NCBI GenBank assembly: GCA_021841985.1 | Contig: JAKCCP010000306.1 | Coordinates: forward strand, 1-7,748 | Length of the DNA: 7,748 nt | Source: Pseudomonadota bacterium | GTDB lineage: Bacteria; Pseudomonadota; Alphaproteobacteria; Acetobacterales; Acetobacteraceae | Direction of reading: 5' to 3' | In this document: piece after piece, positions 6,982 to 7,748 of the stretch | How positions within the stretch are numbered: position 1 is the stretch's first letter | Layout of the letters: every line of letters starts with the position of its first letter | The notes under the pieces: generated by a model | The model's database searches: none | What the model was told of the DNA's origin: nothing | The model's input: the letters and a program-made list of their open reading frames with translations, nothing else | Made by a program: the position numbers and the translations under genes

Positions 6982-6995
6982 CGGGCGGCGCTCAT
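6972..6995 (-). repeat. 14-nt-period duplication of the trpD start
   Basis: ATGAGCGCCG at 6995-6986 recurs at 6981-6972 with a 14-nt period. The full 14-nt units match at 11 of 14 positions. This is the same period as the perfect array at the trpG start, and the duplicated element is again a start codon plus the first codons. Confidence 0.65.
6978..6995 (-). other. Five-codon minicistron (M-S-A-A-R-stop) between trpG and trpD
   Basis: The ATG at 6995 directly follows the trpG stop (TGA-ATG). It reads ATG AGC GCC GCC CGA TGA, and its TGA overlaps the trpD ATG (6981) as ATGA. The first ten nt, ATGAGCGCCG, are identical to the first ten nt of trpD exactly 14 nt downstream. It is therefore a near-copy of the trpD start and mimics the larger array at trpG. 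Whether ribosomes use it is inferred, not shown. Confidence 0.6.
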
Positions 6996-7592
6996 TCAGG
7001 CGGCGCGCGCCGGCGCGCCACGGTTTTTCGCGATGGCGAGGAAATTGCCGAGGATCTCGTGGCCGCCTTCGCTGGCGATGCTCTCGGGATGGAATTGCAC
7101 CCCGAAAATCGGCCGCTCGCGGTGGCGCAGGCCCATGAGCACCCCGTCCTCGCCATGGGCGGTCGCGATCAGGGCCGGCGGCAGGGTATCCTCGGCCACC
7201 GTCAGGCTGTGATAGCGGGTCGCGGCGAAAGGGTTGGGGAGGCCGGCGAAAACAGCGCGCCCGTCATGGGAAATCCGGCTGGTCTTGCCATGCATCGGCA
7301 CCGGCGCGCGGGTGACCGTCGCGCCAAACGCCTGTCCGATCGCCTGATGGCCGAGGCAGACGCCGAGAATGGGCAGATCCGGTGGCGCGGCGCGGATCAG
7401 ATCGACGCAGATCCCGGCCTCGTTCGGGGTGCAGGGCCCGGGCGAGATCACCACCGCCTCCGGCGCCAGCGCCAGCGCCGCGGCGACGCTGAGCGTGTCG
7501 TTGCGGCGGACGTCGCACACGGCCCCGAGATCGCCGAGGAAATGGACGAGGTTGAAGGTGAAGCTGTCGTAATTGTCGATGAGTAGGATCAT
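6996..7592 (-). CDS. trpG: Anthranilate synthase glutamine amidotransferase subunit TrpG (PabA-type)
   Basis: The 198-residue class I glutamine amidotransferase hydrolyses glutamine and passes ammonia to TrpE for anthranilate synthesis. In organisms with one copy it may also serve PabB in folate synthesis. Visible are [20 protein letters not shown] (1-20), [14 protein letters not shown] (47-60), the nucleophile elbow [14 protein letters not shown] with Cys79, and QFHPES with His168 and Glu170 completing the triad. Length is normal. ATG 7592 matches the universal family N-terminus, and no in-frame start exists upstream because TGA at 7619-7617 closes the frame. It has no Shine-Dalgarno sequence of its own: the preceding 56 nt are four perfect 14-nt copies of its own start region, and the fourth minicistron ends on its ATG as ATGA. 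A 14-bp GC palindrome (7005-7018) lies in the last codons. trpD follows after 14 nt. Confidence 0.97.
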   Translation of the reverse strand: MILLIDNYDSFTFNLVHFLGDLGAVCDVRRNDTLSVAAALALAPEAVVISPGPCTPNEAGICVDLIRAAPPDLPILGVCLGHQAIGQAFGATVTRAPVPMHGKTSRISHDGRAVFAGLPNPFAATRYHSLTVAEDTLPPALIATAHGEDGVLMGLRHRERPIFGVQFHPESIASEGGHEILGNFLAIAKNRGAPARAA

Positions 7593-7650
7593 GGGAGCAG
7601 GATCATGGGAGCAGGATCATGGGAGCAGGATCATGGGAGCAGGATCATGG
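7581..7650 (-). repeat. Five-copy 14-bp tandem repeat spanning the trpG start codon
   Basis: On the coding strand the unit CCATGATCCTGCTC is perfect in four consecutive copies (7650-7595). A fifth copy (7594-7581) differs by one base, G to A, which turns Leu codon CTG into CTA. The fifth copy is the genuine trpG start: CC plus codons 1-4 (M-I-L-L). The array is thus a 70-bp minisatellite generated by repeating the gene's own start. Every unit carries one ATG and one GATC at 14-bp intervals. Confidence 0.97.
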
Positions 7651-7653
7651 CAT
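7589..7653 (-). other. Chain of ATGA-linked minicistrons leading to trpG
   Basis: Starting at ATG 7648, each unit reads ATG ATC CTG CTC CCA TGA. The four ORFs start at 7648, 7634, 7620 and 7606, and every TGA overlaps the next ATG by the ATGA arrangement, the last overlap being the trpG ATG (7592-7590). One step further upstream, ATG 7653 reads ATG CCA TGA and likewise ends on ATG 7648. This is the classic geometry for termination-reinitiation, repeated five times in a row. The frames are certain; their use by ribosomes is inferred. Confidence 0.6.
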
Positions 7654-7746
7654 GCCTCTTTCCGCCTCCATACTCCCGAATGCCGGCGCTGTCGAAGCCT
7701 GTTTCCGCGAAACCTTGCCGTCGCCCGCCCGCGCCAGGCGCCGGAA
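7645..7746 (-). CDS. Possible C-terminal end of an upstream gene (unidentified; trpE expected by synteny)
   Basis: A frame open from the right edge ends at TGA 7647-7645, overlapping ATG 7648 as ATGA, which is the junction expected for an upstream operon gene. It would encode 33 residues, beginning FRRLARAGDGKV and ending MEAERGMP. I do not recognise it as the end of TrpE. The other two frames on this strand are also open to the edge, so the evidence for coding is weak; the third-position GC of this frame is only slightly higher. The alternative is a non-coding leader containing the trp promoter. Confidence 0.25.
   Translation of the reverse strand, partial: FRRLARAGDGKVSRKQASTAPAFGSMEAERGMP
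7655..7669 (-). promoter_or_regulatory. Shine-Dalgarno sequences upstream of the trpG repeat array
   Basis: GGAGG (7669-7665) lies 11 nt before ATG 7653, and AGAGG (7659-7655) lies 6 nt before ATG 7648. These are the only good ribosome-binding sequences ahead of trpG. They serve the first minicistron, not the trpG ATG, which is 62 or more nt away. This suggests that the ATG at 7648 marks the ancestral trpG start before the repeat expanded. Confidence 0.6.
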
Positions 7747-7748
7747 GA

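Noticed and set aside
6040..7212. Long plus-strand open frame (390 codons) opposite trpD and trpG
   Set aside because: Both opposite-strand genes are unmistakable, and this frame is a Gly/Ala/Arg-rich shadow without motifs.
7587..7646. Five GATC sites at 14-bp spacing as a methylation or protein-binding array
   Set aside because: GATC follows automatically from the repeated ATG-ATC codons; 14 bp is not a whole number of helical turns, and alphaproteobacteria typically methylate GANTC instead.
7671..7712. sigma-70-like promoter ahead of the trpG array (TTCGAC ... TATGGA on the minus strand)
   Set aside because: Both boxes match poorly, spacing is 18 nt, and the stretch may be coding for an upstream gene.
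7645..7748. trp leader peptide and attenuator upstream of trpG
   Set aside because: No short ORF with clustered Trp codons and no alternative hairpins with a U-tract are visible in the available sequence.

Overview
The window is a compact, high-GC, gene-dense bacterial chromosome segment. The order trpG-trpD-trpC-moaC-moeA, together with a Do-type protease and an LpxH-like phosphoesterase, points to an alphaproteobacterium. An acetobacterial or Rhodospirillales-like genome is my best guess, inferred from gene order and composition only. All genes except the first lie on the minus strand.

Layout, left to right. (1) 2-538, plus strand: the 3' end of a periplasmic Do/HtrA serine protease, containing the end of PDZ1 and all of PDZ2. 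(2) 590-3265, minus strand: a tight three-gene unit transcribed phosphoesterase -> GT4 glycosyltransferase -> GT2 glycosyltransferase, probably acting on envelope glycolipid or polysaccharide. (3) 3266-3385: a relatively AT-rich gap with an imperfect direct repeat of 20-bp period and no convincing terminator. (4) 3386-7592, minus strand: trpG -> trpD -> trpC -> moaC -> moeA with overlapping or nearly touching junctions. This unit joins three tryptophan-pathway activities (glutamine amidotransferase, anthranilate phosphoribosyltransferase, indole-3-glycerol-phosphate synthase) to two molybdenum-cofactor genes. trpE would be expected just beyond the right edge, but I cannot confirm it. (5) 7581-7748: the upstream side of trpG.

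The most unusual feature is at the trpG start. The 14 bp made of 'CC' plus the first four trpG codons are tandemly repeated five times (7581-7650). The unit length is not a multiple of three. Each extra copy therefore encodes a five-codon minicistron (M-I-L-L-P-stop) whose TGA overlaps the next ATG as ATGA, and the last overlap delivers ribosomes to the true trpG ATG. The only good Shine-Dalgarno sequences lie upstream of the first copy, more than 60 nt from trpG. A similar but degenerate arrangement is present at the trpD start: a second ATG exactly 14 nt upstream opens a five-codon ORF (M-S-A-A-R-stop) that ends in ATGA on the trpD ATG. The trpC start carries an in-frame 12-bp duplication. 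I infer that trpG, and perhaps trpD, are translated through a termination-reinitiation relay whose length could change by repeat slippage. The repeat and its reading frames are directly visible; the regulatory role is a hypothesis.
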